A stretch of DNA of 64,000 nucleotides from Prorocentrum cordatum (GCA_963575745.1 CAUYUJ010019114.1:77044-141043), one strand, 5' to 3'; shown: positions 31,005 through 43,195, numbered from the stretch's first letter. Notes: generated by a model not told the origin, from the sequence alone. Translations and numbers: made by a program.

Positions 31005-31385
31005 TTCTCTTGCCCCTCCTCCTTATCCTTCTTCTCCTCCTCCTCGTCCTCCTCCTCTTCCTCATCCTTCTTTTCTTCCTCCTGCTCATCCTCGCCTTCT
31101 CCCCTCCTTCCGCCTCGCCTTACACTTCCCGCCCCCTTTGTCTCTGCCCCCACCCCGCCCCCCGCCATCCTCTTCACCCCCCTCCCCCAATTCCCCCCTT
31201 ACCCTCCCCATCCTGCCCCATCCTCTTCCTCCCTCCTCCTCCTCCTCCTCCTCCTCCCCTCCTCCTCCTCCTCCCTCCTCCTCCCTTCTCCTCCTTCTCC
31301 TCTCCCCCTTTCTTCTGCCCCGCCCCTCCCACCCCCGCCCCCTCCCCCCTTCTCCTCGCCCCCCCCCGAACCTCCCACGATCCGC
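31005..31385. repeat. CTC/CCT pyrimidine tract
   Basis: About 380 bases, almost entirely pyrimidine on the plus strand, with varied CCTCCT, CTTCTC and CCCCCT words. Confidence 0.88.
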
Positions 31386-32640
31386 TTTAGTCGTTCGCCC
31401 CAGGGCATCCAACCACTTCCCGAAGACCAGCTCATCTCTATTGCTCCGCGTCGAAGGCGGCCCCGGGGCCCAGAAGCAACCTTCCGACGACGAGCGTCGT
31501 GTTCCGTCCGAGCACCGTGCCCCGCCCCCGAAGTTTCGGCCTCCTCCCGGGGGCCGGCGATCCGTCGCGGGTCGCTCTTCGGCGGCCAGGAGCGGCCACC
31601 AGAGGCCGAGCGCGAGCGGAAGGAAGCAGCGCTGCCGAAGCGTTGTTTGATGGCCCGGGCCAGTCAAGAGCAGTCCCCGGACCCCTCCCGCAGGATCCGC
31701 CGTTTTGTTTGTTCCGCCACGGGCCGACCTGCGACAAGCTTGTGGCTGGAGCTGGTTGGGAGACTGAGGTGTCCCAGCACCGCTGCGGGCCAGGAAGATA
31801 AGAGAAAGGGCCCCCTCGTGGCCATGGTTGGACGCGGTTCGGAAGCATTGTCAGTTTCGACGCCAGGAGGTGCCCGGAGACTCAGTTGGAACGGATCTGT
31901 TTTCGCTCCTCTCTCTTGACCAATTGTCTCAGGGCCCATCCAGCGCAGAACCCCCCAGCCGTTTGACGCCCTGAGGCCCGATCCGGGCGTCCAAACACCG
32001 AGCAGTCGTTTGTCCCCCGCGTGATGGCTGCGACAAGAGAGTACGTTAAGCTGGCGCGTCGCACGGTGCTGCCAGGAACGGTTGCTCGGCGCGTCGCGCC
32101 GCCAGTTGTGGCCCACCCCTCACGCCAGGCACGCCCCCCCTCACCCGAGCGTCAGCGTTCTGAGTGTTCCCTGGCCTCCCGTCCCGCGAAGCCCAGCGAC
32201 GGGCGATCGGCTTGCATCGCATACAGCGTCACAGGGACCGCCGCTGCCGCGACACGCTGATCAAACGCTTCTGACCGTACGGTCAGTTCGTGTCCGTCCG
32301 ATTCGCCGGTGGCCCCAGCGCGGGCGTTCTCGGTTGGACGCCAGCAGTGGCCCATTATCGGGCAACCTGACGGAACGAGGGCCATCGAGTTACCAGATGT
32401 CGCTCAAGGTTCTTCCAAGGTTGAATGAGATTCGCGGTGTCAGGAACCAGCGACGGGATGGTCACGACAAGAACTTGCCATCGTGTGTTCTGCGACGTCA
32501 GATCTGCGGGAGTTTTCCGCCGCGGCCCCAGCCGCGATGGTGCACCGCCGCCCCCCCCCGCTTTTGCGGCATCCCCCCCGCTTCCTGCCGAAACGGACAG
32601 GGGAGAACGATAATGAACACAACGACGACGCGACGAACGA
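31386..32640. other. No gene identified
   Basis: GC-rich complex DNA. One plus frame (to 31919) runs out of the CTC tract but has no recognisable domain beyond it. The same applies to frames at 32082-32640. Confidence 0.45.
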
Positions 32641-33233
32641 GGAGGAAGAGGTGGAGGATGGAAACTACGGCGAGTCTCCACGTTGACAAGAAACAGGAGG
32701 TGGAGATGGACGAGGAAGGGAGACAACAAGAACACGACGACGAGAAGAGGGAGGGGGAGGAGGAGGGGGGAAGAGGAGGAGGACGAGGAGGAGGACGACG
32801 AGGACGAGGACGAGGACGAGGATGAGGTGGATGAGGAGGAGAACAAGGAGGAGGAGGAGAAGTAGGATAATATGGACGAGGAAGGAGAGGAGGAAGAAGA
32901 GGAGGAGGAGAAGGAGGAGGAGGAGGAATAGGAGAAGGAATAGTTGGATAGAGGAGGAGGACGACGAGGAGGAGGAGGAGGAGAGGGAGGAGGAAGGAGG
33001 AGGAGAAGGTGGAAGGGGAGGAGGAAAACATGGAAGAGGGAGAAGAGGAGGAGGAGGGCGAGGAGGAGGAGGAGGAGGGAGGGTGGACGAGGAGGAGGAC
33101 GAGGAGGATTAGGAGGAGGAGGAGGAGGAAAAGGAGGACAAGGGAGACAAGGATGACAATGAGGAGCAGGAGGAGGAGGAGGAGGAGGAGGAAAAGAGGC
33201 AGAGGAGGAGGAGGAGGCGGAGGAGGAGGAGGA

Positions 33234-33266
<33 letters not shown>

Positions 33267-34620
33267 GGAACGGGAGGAGGAGGAGACACGGGAGGATGAG
33301 GAGGGGGTCGAGGATGAGGAGGAGGAGGAGGAGGAGGAAGAGGAGGAGGACGAGGAATGGGAGGAGGAGGGGGAGGAAGAAGAGGAGGAGGAGGAAGAGC
33401 ACAAAGACGAGGAGGAGGGGGAAGACGGGGAGGAGGAGGTGGCGGAAGAGGAGGTGGAGGAGGATGAGGAGGAGGAGGAGGATGAGGAGGAGAAGGAGAC
33501 GGAGGAGGAGGATTACAAACGGGAGGGGGTGAGGAGCAGCAGGAGGTCCAGCAGGACCAGGATGACCAGAAGGACCATGCGGATCAAGAGGACTCGGACT
33601 TGGACCACGAGGGGGAGGACAACGTCATGGTGGCGGATGGGCGCACAAACGGCGTGGAGGAGGAGAATGGGGGGAGGAGCAGGAGAAAGCGGAGGAGCAG
33701 GATGAGCAGGAAGAGTACTACGAAGTGTAGGAGGAGGAAGAGGAGCAGGCGCAGGAACAGGATGAGGAGGATAACGAAGAGGAGGACGCGGAGGAGGAGG
33801 AGGAGGACGAGGAGGAGGAGGAGGAGGAGGCGGAGGACGAGAACGAGGAGGACAACAACGAGGAGAAGGAAGAGGAGGAGGATGAGGATGATGGAGGACG
33901 GTGGAGTAGGAGGAGGAGTAGGAGGAGGAGGAGGAGGAGGAGGAGGCCGAAGGACGAGGAACGGGAGGAGGAGGAGGAATAGGAGGAGGAGGAGAACACG
34001 AGGGCACGGCGGAGGAGGGGGAGGAAGACGAAGAGGAGGACGACGAGGAGGAGGAGGAGGAGGAGAACAACGAGCAGGAGCACGAGGGGGAGGACAACGC
34101 CGTGGTGGCGGAAGGGCGCAACGAGGAGGAGGAAGAGGTGGAGGAGAGGAGGAGGAGGAGGAGGAGGAGGAGGAGGGTGCGACGGAGGAGGAGGAGGAGT
34201 ATAAGCGGACGCAGAAGAGGAATAAGAGGACGAAACAGAAGGAGTCGAGGAGGAGGAAGCGGAGGAGGATTGAGGAGGTTGGAGGAGGGGGAGGATGAGG
34301 ACGAACGGGGAGGAGGAGGAGGAGGAGTTGATGTTGGAAGATGGGGATGAGGAGGAGGAGGAGGAGGAGGAGGAGGAGGAGGAGGAGGAGGAACACCACG
34401 ACTGGGACAAGGAGGAGCAGGAGGCGGAGGAGAACCACGTGCAGGACCACGAGGGAGAGGATACATCCGTGGTGGCGGACGGTCGCGAGGAGGAGGGCGA
34501 AGGAGGAGGAGGAGGAATGGGAGGAAGAGGGGGCGGAGGAGACGGAGGAAAAGGAATACGAGGACGAGGAGGAGGAAGAGACGGAGGACGACGAGGTGGA
34601 GGAGGAGGAGGAGAACCAGT
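32641..34620. repeat. ~2 kb GGA/GAC purine tract
   Basis: The plus strand is almost entirely A and G for nearly 2 kb (GGA, GGAAGA, GACGAG), with rare TGG and CAC islands. A motif around GACCACGAGGGGGAGGACAAC and GTGGTGGCGGA recurs near 33601, 34079 and 34444, so there is a weak higher-order period of about 370-480 bases. Minus-strand frames of up to 384 codons are Ser/Leu/Pro runs. Confidence 0.92.
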
Positions 34621-35590
34621 GGAAGCCCAAACATCGTCAACCATGTTGGCATATACCTTCCCTCCAAGCTCCCTTTTCACAAGCCACTACAAGGGTTCAT
34701 GTCCACTGAGAAGAACTGCATCGTTGGAAGACAACCGTTTGACGACCCTGAAGCACGCCAAAACCTCATTCTCGGTTCTTTCAACGCCACTGGTCAACCT
34801 GACTGTTGCGTCTTGGCGTTTCCGAACCGTGCCAGAAACGCCATTCCTGGGACTTCAGCACCGCGAATCAGCGTGACTGATGCGCCCTCATGATCCTGAT
34901 TCTTTCCAACACACCATTTCTGGTACACATTGTTCATGTCTATGTATTCGAAAGATGCTTGATTTGTTTGGGGGGATCCTTTCATTTCTAGTTGTTCTAG
35001 TATGGGCCTCTTCCTGCCCACTAGGGGGCCAGGAACAAGTAGAAACGAGCACAAGTAGAAACGAGCACGGTCAGAAATGAACGGCGTGTGCGTTGACCAT
35101 GGGAATCCGTGGAACCTCGACCGTATTTTACAGAGAGTCTGCGCGGCGCTAAGGCGAGCGCCACATTTTGAAAACGAACCGCCTTCAATCCGTGAAGCTC
35201 TTGCCAGGTGTTAGAACGAATGTGCGCGGCGTTGAGGCGATAACCACATGTTGAAAACGGCCCGCCCGCAATCCGTGAAACTCCTGCACCTTGTTAAAAC
35301 GAATGTACGCGGCGCTTAGGCGAGAGTCACAGTTTGAAAACGACCCGCCCTCAATCCGTAAACTCTTGCATACATTTTAAGACGAATGCGCGCTGCGCTA
35401 TGGCGATAACCACATGTTGAAAATGGCCCGCCCTCCATTTGTGAAGCTGGTGCCAATTTGAAGCCTCAGGGTCTTGAGTGATGAGGAAGTCTCAGACGAA
35501 ACGCCCCTCCCGCCCGCTCGCATGGCCTCGGGGTGCGACAGGGAGAAATTATCTATAAGGAGAAGGACTGGGGGAGGAGGGCTAAGAAGT
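34621..35590 (-). repeat. Inverted-pair repeat, copy A (minus strand)
   Basis: On the minus strand this matches 42395-43195 along its length. In element order: TCCTTCTCCTTAT...TTCTCCCTGTCG, a CGTTTCG.CTGAGA block, about four and a half ~83 bp units, CACGGATTCCCATG, CAGGAT.ATGAGGGCGCA, GTCCCAGGAATGGCGTT, CGCCAAGACGCAAC, GTTTTGGC.TGCTTCAG and GGAGCTTGGAGGGA. The ~83 bp units are marked by CAATCCGTGAAG (plus strand) near 35106, 35186, 35270, 35352 and 35433. CTC tracts (GGA on plus) adjoin both ends. Confidence 0.85.
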
Positions 35591-35905
35591 GGAAGAGGAG
35601 AGAGAGAGAGAGAGAAACAAAAATCATAGGAGGATGAGGATACACATATATATATATATGTATTATATATATTTTCACATAAATCTATTATACCTAGAAC
35701 GTATACAATCTGTAAGCGGGAGAGGAGGAAGACCACGACGAAGAAGAGAAGGAGTAGGAAGAAGACGAGGAGGAGAACTGGAGGAGTAGGAGGAAGACGA
35801 GAAAGAGGAGGAGGAGTAAGAAGAGGAGGAAGAAGAGGAGGACGAAGAGGAGGAAGAAGAGGAAGAGGAAGAGAAAGACGGAGAGGGAAAAGGAGGGGAG
35901 GGGAA
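35591..35905. repeat. GGA/GAA tract with short AT repeat
   Basis: Purine tract on plus, with an (AT)n island at about 35641-35675. It borders the 5' side of copy A, as a CTC tract does for copy B. Confidence 0.85.
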
Positions 35906-36117
35906 TTCGGTGGAAGAGGAGGAGAAACCGTTGACTGAAACTCAAGGGCGGCGACGAGCAAGACGGAGAGCCGAGGGCACGTTGGGGGCCAGGAGGAGCG
36001 GCCGCTCGTGCGCCCCTACCCGCCGGGACTCCCGCCGTGCGGCTCGAGGCCGGGCGCGGGCTCGCGCGCGCGCGAGCGGTCGGATCCGTGGACGCAGGCG
36101 AGCGCCCGTGGTGGAGG

Positions 36118-36225
36118 AGGGGGAAAATCGAGGAGGAGGAGGAGGACTTGGAGGAGGAGGAGGAGGAGGAGGAGGAGGAGGAGGAGGAGGAGAAGGAGGA
36201 GGAGGAGGAGGAGGAGAAGTCATCT
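36118..36225. repeat. GGA microsatellite
   Basis: About 105 bases of GGA with AGAAG and ACTT interruptions. Poly-Glu frames crossing it are artefacts. Confidence 0.9.
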
Positions 36226-36555
36226 GCCCTCTTTCTGAGAGGGACGCAGGCGAGGTCGAACAACAAACGGCACAGACGAGCTGTTGGGGCTCCACGCGGA
36301 GGTCCAACTGTTTACATGAATGCCGTTTCTGTTCCTCTGGGAGGGGAGGGTGGGGAAGGATGCGAACGAAGGAGTCCTAGGGAGATCGTGGCGAAGGTGT
36401 TTCTCAGTTTTTGGCATCTTGGGGCCCTTGCCTGGGCCCAGGGCCGTCAGAAACGACTCGGGATGGAGAACCGGTCCCAGATAGAGGGTCAGGACTTCCG
36501 GGGACCCCCTATTGGAAAATCAGGACATCGCATGCCTGGGTTGGGCTATCCAGGT
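36226..36555. other. No gene identified
   Basis: Complex DNA. Includes CAGAAACGACTCGGGATG (36450), also seen with changes at 18265, so a short dispersed repeat is likely. Confidence 0.45.
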
Positions 36556-36676
36556 GGGAGGAGGAGGAGGAGGTGGAGCAGGAGGAGGAGGACGAGGAGG
36601 AGAAGGAGGAGGAGGAGGACGAGGAGGAGAGGGGGTGGAGGAGGAGGAGGAGGAGGAGGAGGAGGAGGAGGAGGGC
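36556..36676. repeat. GGA microsatellite
   Basis: GGA repeats with GTGGAGCA and GACGA interruptions. Confidence 0.9.
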
Positions 36677-38341
36677 ACAGAGGTGGCAGTAGCCACGGCG
36701 AGAGTCTGTACCCAACACCGTCATCGCTGACCTCCGTCTCAAATCAGGCAAGTCGGCGCTGCCGGGCCAGCGGAGGGGCCGGCCGCGGGTCGCGCGCGCG
36801 GCCCGGCGGCGCCAGAAGTTGCCTTCTGCTGACCCCCGAAGTGGGCTTTTGGCACTGCTCGGGCCCGTGCACTCTTCTCGGCGGGGACCATCGTCAGCAT
36901 TCAGGAGGGAAACAGTACACACAGGCACAATTCATATGCATCGTCGATTCCCCCGAAGATATGGGAAAATATGGGAAGTGGGGGGGGACGACAGGAACCC
37001 AGAACGTGTGGGAACAGATGGGGCATCCTGTTATCTGTGTCTATTTGTCTGTGTGTTCCAGGGCCCCTTCAAACCAGTTGGGCCATCCCGCGGCAGAATA
37101 TATACGCACGAAGCCGACACCTGCACGGGGGATGGACGGCCGAGCGATGGCAAGGTGCAGGGGCCGGACCGTCGGTCCGGTTGCTGCGACTCCTGGCGCG
37201 CCGGGCGGCTTCGCCCTCGGCCTCGGGCACCCGCATGAGCCCTCTGCACGACCGAACTGGGCACAGCAAGAATGGGTACAATGCCGAACAGCAGTTCGGC
37301 TCATTTTGAACAGGGCTCGCTGTCCGCGCCGCCGCGGTCTGTGTCCATTCGAGACAGAAGGCCGCCTGCCCAACAGCGGCCGCTGTTGGTTTGGGACAAC
37401 ATTTGTTCTTGGGCATTGTGCCCATTCTTTCCGTACCCATGTCGGGCGTCCAAAAGCCCGCGCAGGCCGTCGTGGCCCGAGGAAAGCGCCGCGGGAAGAG
37501 TCTGGGCCCGGGGCTCCGCTCGCTGCTCTGCGCGGCGTAGATCCGTTGCCGCGGCGACGGAGCTCAGGGCCGGCGGGGGGGGGAGGAGGAACGGAATCGG
37601 GAGGGGAAGCAACACGCAGTCGCAATTGATCGTCGACCCCCAGGAAGATATTGGAAAATATGGCAAGCGGTGGAGAAGACGGAACCCCAGGAAATATGGG
37701 GAAAGATTAGGGATCTTGAGGTTTGTGTCTATTCATTTGTGTGTCCCTGAGCCCCTTCATGGAAGGAGAGGGCAGGCAGAGGTGGGGTCAGAGAGAAAGG
37801 GGGCAGCGGAGTGGAAGGAGGCGGGGAGTACAGTAAGAGACGAGGCAAAAGTTTCCGATTCCCCGATGTTGATCACGTCGACTCTGCGTTCTTCCCTAGT
37901 TTCTTCCCTCTCCTCTCGGCCCCTTTGTCCTTCTCCTCAGCATAATGTTCCTTCGCCTTCTTATCATCCTCCTGATCCTCCTCTTCCTCCTCGTTCGTGC
38001 CCCACTGCTTCTTGTCCTTCCGCTCCTGCAGAGTTCTGGGAACTCCCAACACCCCCCTCCCAAAGTGTTCCAAACCAGGGAGCCCTCTGAAAACAGCCTC
38101 CTCGCCTGTGCCCCCCCTCATCCCTGAAGTGCTGGCCAGGCGCCCCGGTCTGCTGGACGGCTTGCCGGAAAAGGTACATCAACATAGCATATGTTGCCGA
38201 ACTCGCGCCAAGAGCCTCTCTGGTTGAAACAGCGTGCTGTGTGCTGTTTGCACCTGCATGGGCAGACTCCACCCGTCGCCCGTGAGCCGAAGAACGGGAC
38301 GGTCGGAATCGGCTCCGCCCCATTTCTCGGTTGTACTTCGT
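36677..38341. other. No gene; duplicated repeat segments
   Basis: About 140 bases at 36925-37075 (GATCGTCGA, GAAGATAT.GGAAAATATGG, TTGTGTGT) recur at about 37622-37755, offset near 690. Bases 37350-37445 match the CCTGCCCAACAGCGGCC family of 49.2 and 50.1 kb. Bases 37850-38340 are unassigned. Confidence 0.55.
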
Positions 38342-38362
38342 GGGTTTAGGGTTTAGGGTTTA
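38342..38362 (+). repeat. Interstitial telomere-type repeat, GGGTTTA x 3
   Basis: Three perfect copies of GGGTTTA, the TTTAGGG-type telomere unit reported for dinoflagellates and plants. Length is only 21 bases, so chance or repair insertion is possible. Confidence 0.75.
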
Positions 38363-38618
38363 TGGCCACTAGCCCCACTCGGAGCCCGTTGGACGTACCG
38401 CACCCACCCACGACCCACGACACACAGAACTCAACGCGTCGTCGACGACGACGACGGCGATGCTCTTGCCAATCAGACAAGACGACGCATCGCCGATGTA
38501 TCGATTTTGCATCGCCGATTCCAGGTCGCTCCCTCGGAGCTGAGCCCCCGTATCGTGGCGGCCATAGCCTCGCGGAAGCCCAGGGGGCCACTCTAGCCTC
38601 CACGTGGCGGCCCCTGGG

Positions 38619-38675
38619 GAAGGGTACGGGCGCGGCTCTTGACCCGCAAGGGTCGAGGTCGCGCCCGTACCCTTC
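38619..38675. other. Strong two-part hairpin with GCAA tetraloop
   Basis: GAAGGGTACGGGCGC (38619-38633) pairs perfectly with GCGCCCGTACCCTTC (38661-38675). Inside, GACCC (38641) pairs with GGGTC (38650) around a GCAA loop, which fits the GNRA class if transcribed. The internal loops are GGCTCTT and GAGGTC. Confidence 0.85.
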
Positions 38676-38804
38676 GCGAAGGACATTCTGAACGAATATT
38701 TAGCAGATGCATCGCGAGCACATGTGCCCCGAGCGCATGCATGGGCACCCGCGCGCCGTGTTTCGAGCGGCGGCGTCACGAGCCCCTGGGTCCTCCCGGA
38801 AGCC

Positions 38805-39115
38805 TCCAGGAGTTCACCGACGCGGGGGTGCGCTTTGGAGCGCCTGGAGCGCCTGCGGAGGCCTGGAGCCGCTGTGGCAACGACTGGGCCGCGCCTGGAA
38901 GCGCCCAGGGGATGCCTGAGAGTTGCTTGGGGGAGCCTTGGGATCGCCTGGGAGCGCCTCCAAGAGTTCGCCGACGCGGCGGGGCGCGCCTTGGAGCGCC
39001 GGGAGCGCTTGGGGAAGCCTGGAGCCGCTGGGGCAGCTCCCGGGCCGCACCGGGAAGCGCTTGGGGGGGCGCCTTGGAAGCGCCTGGGCAGCGCCCGGGA
39101 GCCCCCCGGGAGCGC
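38805..39115 (+). repeat. Two-copy ~145 bp GC-rich tandem repeat
   Basis: Units begin AGGAGTTCACCGACGCGG (38812) and AAGAGTTCGCCGACGCGG (38957), and both continue through TTGGAGCGCC.GGAGCGC and GCCTGGAGCCGCTG. A 301-codon minus-strand frame across it is Arg/Ala/Pro-rich and I do not call it a gene. Confidence 0.75.
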
Positions 39116-41100
39116 CACGAGCACAAATGCGCACAGGCGTGCACGGGATCGTTTTTTTTGTGGACAGGGATCGCCCGAGTTGGAGGCGCCTGTGTGCGCC
39201 GCGGAGCATTTGTTGCAAAGGATTTGGGCCACATGCGCGTGAAACCAATTAATTGTGCAAGAGATTTGGGCCACACGGGCAGAACATTTTTTTTACAAGG
39301 GGAAGTGGGGGTGGATATAAGGGGCGGCCGAAGGGGCGGCTTCACAGACTTCAGGGTTGAATGGTTTAAGCTCTTGATTACCAACAAGAGCGCGAACATG
39401 TCGACATACTCAACATGCTGGACGTGTCACACATTGGCGCGGCGCTCACATCCCACCCACCCTAGAAGCTCCTTGCATATGAAGATACACTCTCTGGCGC
39501 ATGCGAGCCCGCGGGGCAGGTCGCGTGGAGCAGGGAGGAGCAGCGAGGAACATGAGGAAGGAGCAGCAGGTGGGAGGAACAGCGCAGGAGCGCGCGGCGG
39601 CCCTTGGGAGAGGCGCGCGACATCGCCTCGGAGTGTCTGGGGCAGCCTGGGGGCGCGCGGCAGTCCCTGCGAAGCGCGCGCCGCCTTCGAACGGGCACCG
39701 CGTGGGCGGAATGTGCACCGCGCCATATGTTTCGTAGACGACCGTGAAAAGCGCAGAACAGCTGCGCGGATGGGAGGTGCCCCGCGCCACATTTGTAATG
39801 CAGGATCACGAATGGGCGAGGAAATTGTCTCCCCGAGGCGGAATCCAACGGACAGTTCTCGGCTTAGGATCACATTCGGATTGGCACAGAGCGTTTAGGG
39901 TTCATGGCATATGGTCAGCATCGGCGCAGGGACATCCGTGGTCGGACATTTCTTTTTCGTTTGGCTGAATCCCGCGTAGTCCAGCTTCACAGTCTGTGGC
40001 ATGAAATGGTTGCATACGGCTCAATTTGCTTTACCCCCGACGTCGCGATTACGATTGCAACGTCGGCCCCCAGAGGTCTGGACCGCTTCTGTGGGACCGG
40101 TTTCTGATCCCGAGTTGTTTTCTTTCGTGTCGGCCCCGAGTCCCGGCGAGGGCTTCCTGGGCCAGAAGTAGCGAAATCAATGCCGTCGTGATTGTTCTTG
40201 CAACGCGAGGGGGGTTGGGAATGTGGTTTGCATCTCTTCATCTTTCCCACGAGGACCTCCCATGAGTTCCCTCCTGGCCATCCCTCCTCGCCTTCCGCTT
40301 CCCCCGTTCTCCCATTCCTCCCCGCCCCCGCTTCCTCTGGAGGTCTTCGGAGGCCCCGCGCAGGCCCCCGCAAGCCAAGGGTGTCCACCCCTGCCCTCCC
40401 AAAGTTGCGCCGCATGCACCAAGGCGTTGAAACAAGGACCATGGCTGGCTGAGGAGGGGATCGGGTTTTCGGGCCGTTCTTCGGATTTGTGTCCTGGAGC
40501 CTGTTGATGGCCTAGGCCCGCCGTTGCCAGAGTAACCCTTTCGTTCCTTATCTTGCGTTGCTCACGGTAGCACGAATAATGTACGCAGATGTACTTGTGC
40601 AGTTTGTCTTTAGACTGGCATATGGAGCAACACGAGAGCCAACAGCACCCGACACGACGGTGGCGATGAGAGGCTCAAATAAAAGTTCGGTGCGCACTGC
40701 TGCAGACCAATAACGAGTTCGGTGCAAGGTCTTGCGCTGCGCGAACAACCGCATGCGAATACCGTTTCATGTGATCACGTCTTTTCTTCTCCAGACACAC
40801 GATGCACGCTTTGAAAAGGCACGAACAACAATAATTGGCGAACATCTTCTGTGGACAGTCCCACCTCCTCTGGGGACTTACTTGCACAGTTTGCAGCTTA
40901 CAGTTTGCATTAGCTGGGGACCTCTGGGGACCTCCCCTCCTTCTGGGGTCGACTCACAGTTTACTTTTGGCTGGGTAGTAGCTAAAAACATACATGTGTG
41001 GGCATCAATGCATTATGTGTAAATATGTATAATCCTGATGACACGATGTTTTAGAGGGCGCATTCGACGAACATTGCTCTTTAAAGAATTGGTGTGTACG
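39116..41100. other. No gene identified; about 2 kb
   Basis: Mixed composition. GATTTGGGCCACA occurs at 39221 and 39263. Plus frames up to 419 codons (38639-39898) cross the repeat above and show no domain. 40540-41095 is AT-richer. Confidence 0.45.
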
Positions 41101-42094
41101 CGTTTCCACTTATAAATGTATATACATGTGCTATATAGGTACACGTGCTTGTTGTGTGTATACGTGTACACATCTCATCGCTACTCTGTCCTTCCCATCC
41201 TCCCGCCGCCTCTCAAAGCGCGCGGATGGGGCAGGCGGAGGAAAACGAGGAGGGAGGAAGGAGGAGAGGACGAGGGGGAGGAGGGGGACCAGCACTACCA
41301 CGCAGACCAGCACTACCAGCCAGGGAGGGGGCGGCGAGGAGTAGCAGCGGCAGCAGGAGCGTAAGCAAGAGGACGGGAGGGATGGCGGACAGGAGGACGG
41401 TGGACGAAGAATCGGGAATTCCGCGACCTCGACCACGCTCCTCCCCTTGCCGTCTCCTTCCCCTCTTCTTTCTTTCCCACCTTCCTCCTGTACCTCCGCC
41501 TCCTCCTCTTCCGCCGCCTCCTCCTCGTCCTCCTCCCCCTCCTCCGCCTCGTCCTCCTGGCGGTCGAGGCCAGGGCGGGAAGGACGGGGAAACGCAAACA
41601 TGAACTGAACCGCATGGACTAGCGACGGATCCCTTTTCCGTGCAACATCGTCACGTTCCGTCGACACAAGTCAGGCGGCACCGGTTTCCTATTTCGGGGG
41701 GTGTTTTCCCCCATTCGTGGATTTGGCGCCCACGCGCCAGATCTACGGATTTGCAACACATGTTGGAGCGTGCCCGAGAGAAAAGAGGTAAGAGCAGGAG
41801 GGAAGGACAGAAGAAAGAAAGGAGGGGGGAGGAGGAGCAGGACCAGGACGACGGCGACGGCGACGACGACGACAGCCGTCACCACCACGATTGCGACGAC
41901 GACGCGCTCGCCACGAGGATGCCGCGCTGCCTGGCCGCCGCCCTCGCCGGCGCCCCCGACGGCGCTGCGGCCCTGGACCCCGGGCCGCCTTGGCCCAGCG
42001 CCTGCAGCCGAGGGGGGCGCGCCGCCCCCCGGCTGTCCTCGACGCCTCGTCGCCTCGATCTGCTTCGGGTCGTCGTCGTCGGCTGCTCCGTTCT
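41101..42094. other. No gene; short pyrimidine and CGACGA tracts
   Basis: Contains a TATA/TACATG-rich start, a CTC tract at 41455-41570 and GACGACGAC words at 41845-41915. No domain in any frame. Confidence 0.45.
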
Positions 42095-42101
42095 GCTTCG
42101 A

Positions 42102-42169
<68 letters not shown>

Positions 42170-42420
42170 CGCCTCGATCTGCTTCGAAACGTCGTCGACG
42201 CCTCCGCGCCTCGATCTGCTTCGAGTCGTCTCCTCTTCTTCCTCCTCGGGCTCTTCCTCCTCAACAGCGTTGTCAAGGCGTGTCCCTCGTTCTCCTCCTC
42301 ATCGTCCTCAGCATCTCTCCTCCTTCCTCTTCCGCCTCCTGCTCCTCCTCTTCCCTTTCCTTCTCTTCCTCCTCCTCCTGCTCCTCCTCCTCCTGCTCCT
42401 CCTCAAGTCCTTCTCCTTAT
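42095..42420. repeat. CGT microsatellite then CTC tract
   Basis: CGTCGT repeats for about 75 bases (42095-42170), then TCGATCTGCTTCGA words occurring three times, then a CTC/CTG tract (42230-42412) that borders repeat copy B. Confidence 0.88.
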
Positions 42421-43195
42421 GAACAACTTCTCCCTGTCGAACCCCGACGCCAATGCTCAGGGCGGGCCGGGCGTTTCGCCTGAGATTTCTTCACCATTTG
42501 TGGTTCTGAAGTTTTCACATTGGCAAGAGTTTCACAGATGGAGGTTGGGCTGTTTCAACATGTGGCTCTCGCCTAAGCGTCAAGCACATTCCTTTTCGAA
42601 TGTTGCAAGAGTTTCACGGATTGAGGGCGAAGGGTGTTCAAAATGTTGTTCTCGCTTTAGTGCCGCGCGCATTCTTTTTAACAAATTATTAGGTTTGCAC
42701 GGATTGAGGGCGAATGGCCTTCAAAGTTCAAAGTGTTGTTCTCGCCTTAGCGCCGCGCACATTCGTTATCAAGTTTTGCAAGAGCTTCACGGATTGAGGG
42801 CGGTTCTTTTTCAACATGTGGTCATCGCCGTAGCGCCGCACAGTTTCGTTTATGTATTGTGCAAGAGCTTCACGGATTCCCATGATCAGCGTACTTGAAA
42901 CGTTGTTGGGAAGGTTCAGGATAATGAGGGCGCAGCAGTTACGTTTATTCGCCGTGTTAAGTCCCAGGAATGGCGTTCTGGCAACCAAGGACCGCCAAGA
43001 CGCAACTGTCAGGTTGATCTGTGGCGTTGGAATATCAAGAACAATGTTTTGGCATGCTTCAGAGTATTCAAACAGTTGTTTTCTCGACGAGGCATTGCCA
43101 TCAGTGGAATTGAAACGTTGTAGGAGCCTATGCAGACGGAGCTTGGAGGGAGGGTTTATTTCAACATCGTTGATGACTCTTGGGTTTACGCTGGT
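42395..43195 (+). repeat. Inverted-pair repeat, copy B (plus strand)
   Basis: Matches the minus strand of 34621-35590 in order and spacing. The ~83 bp units are marked by CACGGATTGAGGGCG near 42614, 42698 and 42788, with edge versions at 42533 and 42871; each also has TTTCAACATGTGG or a variant and CTCGCCTTAGCGCCGCGC. It ends GGAGCTTGGAGGGAGGGTTT and enters a CTC tract. Both copies could encode ELGG.VY.N.VDD.W near this end. Confidence 0.85.

Noticed and set aside
33513-34680. Three overlapping minus-strand frames of 320-384 codons
   Set aside because: All three frames of a CTC tract are open, so this is compositional.
38369-39274. 301-codon minus-strand frame
   Set aside because: Lies over a GC-rich tandem repeat and hairpin; Arg/Ala/Pro-rich with no domain.
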